From Euprymna scolopes (taxonomy: Eukaryota > Mollusca > Cephalopoda > Sepiida > Sepiolidae), in NCBI GenBank assembly GCA_024364805.1, contig CM044518.1:54155358-54177101 (forward strand): DNA of 21,744 nucleotides, in the 5' to 3' direction. A model generated the notes under the pieces. The model was not told the DNA's origin. It worked only from the letters and a program-made list of their open reading frames with translations, and did no database searches. The translations under genes and the position numbers were made by a program. This document shows positions 19,947 through 21,744 of the stretch, in pieces (position 1 is the first letter of the stretch; every line of letters begins with the position of its first letter).

Positions 19947-20916
19947 CTGTGATGACAATTTTGTTTGGATCTCTATTTACGCTGTCAATGGAATTATTAT
20001 ACATATGCGCTATGTAAAAAGGGGCCGCCCCACAGGAAGTAAAAGAGCAAACTAGATAATTTTGAAAATGATATTTGGAAAAAGTTAGAATCGAACCCAG
20101 TAAGAAAAGTTTTAAAAAATACATATTGGAATCTTAGGAATGTAGAAGGATTGCCATTGTTCTTGGAAATAACTAAATATTATTCATGTCAGAGTTCGAT
20201 ATGAACAATGCAGTTTAGAAATAATGATTGACAAATAGGTTAAATGATACAATTCAATTGAAGAATTTCTTTGTTTACCAAAAGCGGGTTTGGACATGCA
20301 AAGGTAAAATCCACGTGAATGAATTATACATGGCGAAACATGCTATGGACGTCATCAAGAAGGAGATTCCCAATATATTGAGACAGGTTTCGAAGTTAGT
20401 TAGAAGAGAGACAGCAGACGAGAGTCGGAGAGCGACTTAGTGAAAGCTGATGCACTTGGGAGGCGAAGTGGGGAAGAGGAGACATTGTAGTTGTAAAAGC
20501 TTGAATCCCTGACTATCATCATCATCCAGCTGGTATGAATAAAAAATCATCTATATTTGTAAATTGTTGTCTTCATTTGTCGTCATTCAACCAAAAGGAA
20601 AAGGTAAATGTGTTTGTCTATGAACTTTGTATAACTCCCTCAAAGTGTTATGTGTCCCCGTCCGCCATCGTAAATAATGTATATCCCCTCTATTTGCGTT
20701 AACAAGACCTATTGCATAAATGTCTCAGCTCCGTATTAATAATAATATCAAATCCCCACGAATCGTCGCAGTCGTCGTCGTTATGTAAACAGTATATAAA
20801 TGTCATCATCATCTTCTGTTCCATGTGTCACCGATATGAACCCTCGCTACACAACATGTGTAGCACAGTTTATTTTGTACCATATGATATGTTGCATAAA
20901 AGGAATATATTCGTTT
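19947..20916. other. Unassigned DNA with a small ORF and simple repeats
   Basis: The plus-strand frame 20228-20440 (70 codons) ends in a charged, helix-prone stretch (AMDVIKKEIPNILRQVSKLV, then RRETADESRRAT) with GC-richer codons than its surroundings. No domain is recognised and no splice partners are evident. ATC-type repeats occur near 20518-20528 and 20801-20813. A B-box-like word on the minus strand near 20095 has no A-box partner. Confidence 0.3.
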
Positions 20917-21000
20917 GAAGTGGCTGAGTAGCTTTAGCTACTTATTCGAGTATTAATCTAGTAAGCCGCCTTACTGAACGAGAGTTCATGGTCGGAGCTG
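20917..21000 (+). mobile_element. Weak tRNA-derived SINE-like head
   Basis: AGTGGCTGAGTAGCTTTAGC contains an A-box-like TGGCTGAGTAG (about 20921-20931). A degenerate B-box-like GAGTTCATGGTCGG follows near 20980-20994. The arrangement resembles a diverged tRNA-derived promoter but neither box is clean. Confidence 0.25.
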
Positions 21001-21711
21001 GTATTTTCTACAGTGAAGGCTGCTTCTTTCATTTATGACGAAAGCAGCTTTGGATCGCAGTGTCAGCCAATGTTCGGAACATGCTGGACCTGTCAGAAAG
21101 AGTCTGAACAACCGACCCAAGCTGAATGGTGTAAGGCTGACTATGACAATTAAATATGGGAGGGTAAAACATTCGAGCATGAAGCTATGGTGTACCTTTC
21201 GACGTCCCTCCCAGGCGGTTCTATTTTCACCAGCCAATCATATTCTTGCAAGGAGGAATCCGGAAGTGCTCATATAAAGTACATTAAGATAAGAAGCCCC
21301 TGTATGTCTGCCATCGAGTTAGATATACCTTTGATTTTACGTCATCTGCTTTTTCTTTACTGGCTCGATAATTGCATCAAAAGAAAACAAATGTTCTAAT
21401 TTTCGTTTGGCTATTGTTGTCATTTTGTAATTGCGCTTGTTTGCCGGATATTAAACATGAAAGCGACTAGCATTTTATGAGTAATTAACATAAAATCTGA
21501 CCCAATCAAATAGTGCCGACATTTTATGTGCCTCTACTATAACATAAATTTCTTCTTCGGTTGTTTAATATCGCTATTCTGCACGAGACTGTGCCGTTGG
21601 AGCAAACGCATCAGGGTGTCCAGATTGCCTTAGAGGAGCAACAACTGCATGATCAAACATACTTGCCTTTAACAAACAATAGCAAGGTTTATAGCTGTAA
21701 GCGTTAAGTTG

Positions 21712-21714
<3 letters not shown>
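21001..21714. other. Unassigned DNA with overlapping ORFs on both strands
   Basis: The GC-richer stretch 20986-21399 is open on both strands and matches no known protein. A short segment at about 21146-21175 (ATATGGGAGGGTAAAACATT then CG) matches part of Helitron family 2 (about 15970-15993), but flanking sequence does not follow. The remainder is ordinary AT-rich DNA. Confidence 0.3.

Positions 21715-21744
<30 letters not shown>
21715..21744. repeat. (TA)n microsatellite, cut by window end
   Basis: An alternating TA run that reaches the last base of the window, so its full length is unknown. Confidence 0.95.

Noticed and set aside
20085-20110. tRNA or SINE on the minus strand around a GGGTTCGATTCT word
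   Set aside because: No A box at the required distance and no stem pairing.
21146-21175. Third copy of Helitron family 2
   Set aside because: Only about 25-30 bases match and the flanks on both sides do not continue, so a real element cannot be claimed.

Overview
The window looks like non-genic or deep intronic DNA from an animal nuclear genome. It is AT-rich, has many (AT)n tracts, carries one 740-base assembly gap (10119-10858), and holds no long open reading frame that I recognise as a host gene. A cephalopod such as an octopus is the most likely source. That rests on tRNA-derived SINE-like heads, a cephalopod-style ATC-repeat element, LINE relics, and many short non-autonomous Helitrons. 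The assignment is inference from recalled repeat style, not proof.

Layout. 1-2480 is mostly featureless; it holds a GC-richer patch with a CRE palindrome (about 580-655) and a 134-bp tandem duplication (1919-2186). 2480-5460 carries SINE-like pieces (2520-2690 minus, 3480-3600 plus, 5066-5460 plus) and an ATC-repeat element (4643-4890). 5640-7152 is a minus-strand LINE relic whose ORF2 C-terminal region is split by about 880 bp of foreign DNA, which may include an LTR-like fossil. 7197-7673 and 9650-10894 are two direct copies of one roughly 480-bp repeat; the second copy contains the gap. Between them lie a probable minus-strand Helitron relic, an (AT)n tract and a 78-nt hairpin.

11396-19340 is a cluster of Helitron-type elements. 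Two families are visible. Family 1 has three copies (13046-13973 plus; 17436-18365 and 18370-19340 minus). Each is built from five internal repeats of two length types in the same order, short-long-short-short-long. The two minus-strand copies sit head to tail, separated by four bases. Family 2 has two copies (11396-12174 and about 15430-16038). Interspersed are a palindromic MITE (12221-12394), a LINE 3' end (14380-14677) and a 77-bp minisatellite (17075-17435) that runs directly into a Helitron end. 19391-19946 is a decayed TIR element of mariner style. 19947-21744 holds small unassigned ORFs, a weak SINE head and a terminal (TA)n tract.

No operon or pathway can be described. The window records repeated insertion of mobile elements, and the most distinctive observation is the composite repeat architecture of the family-1 Helitrons and their tandem, nested arrangement.
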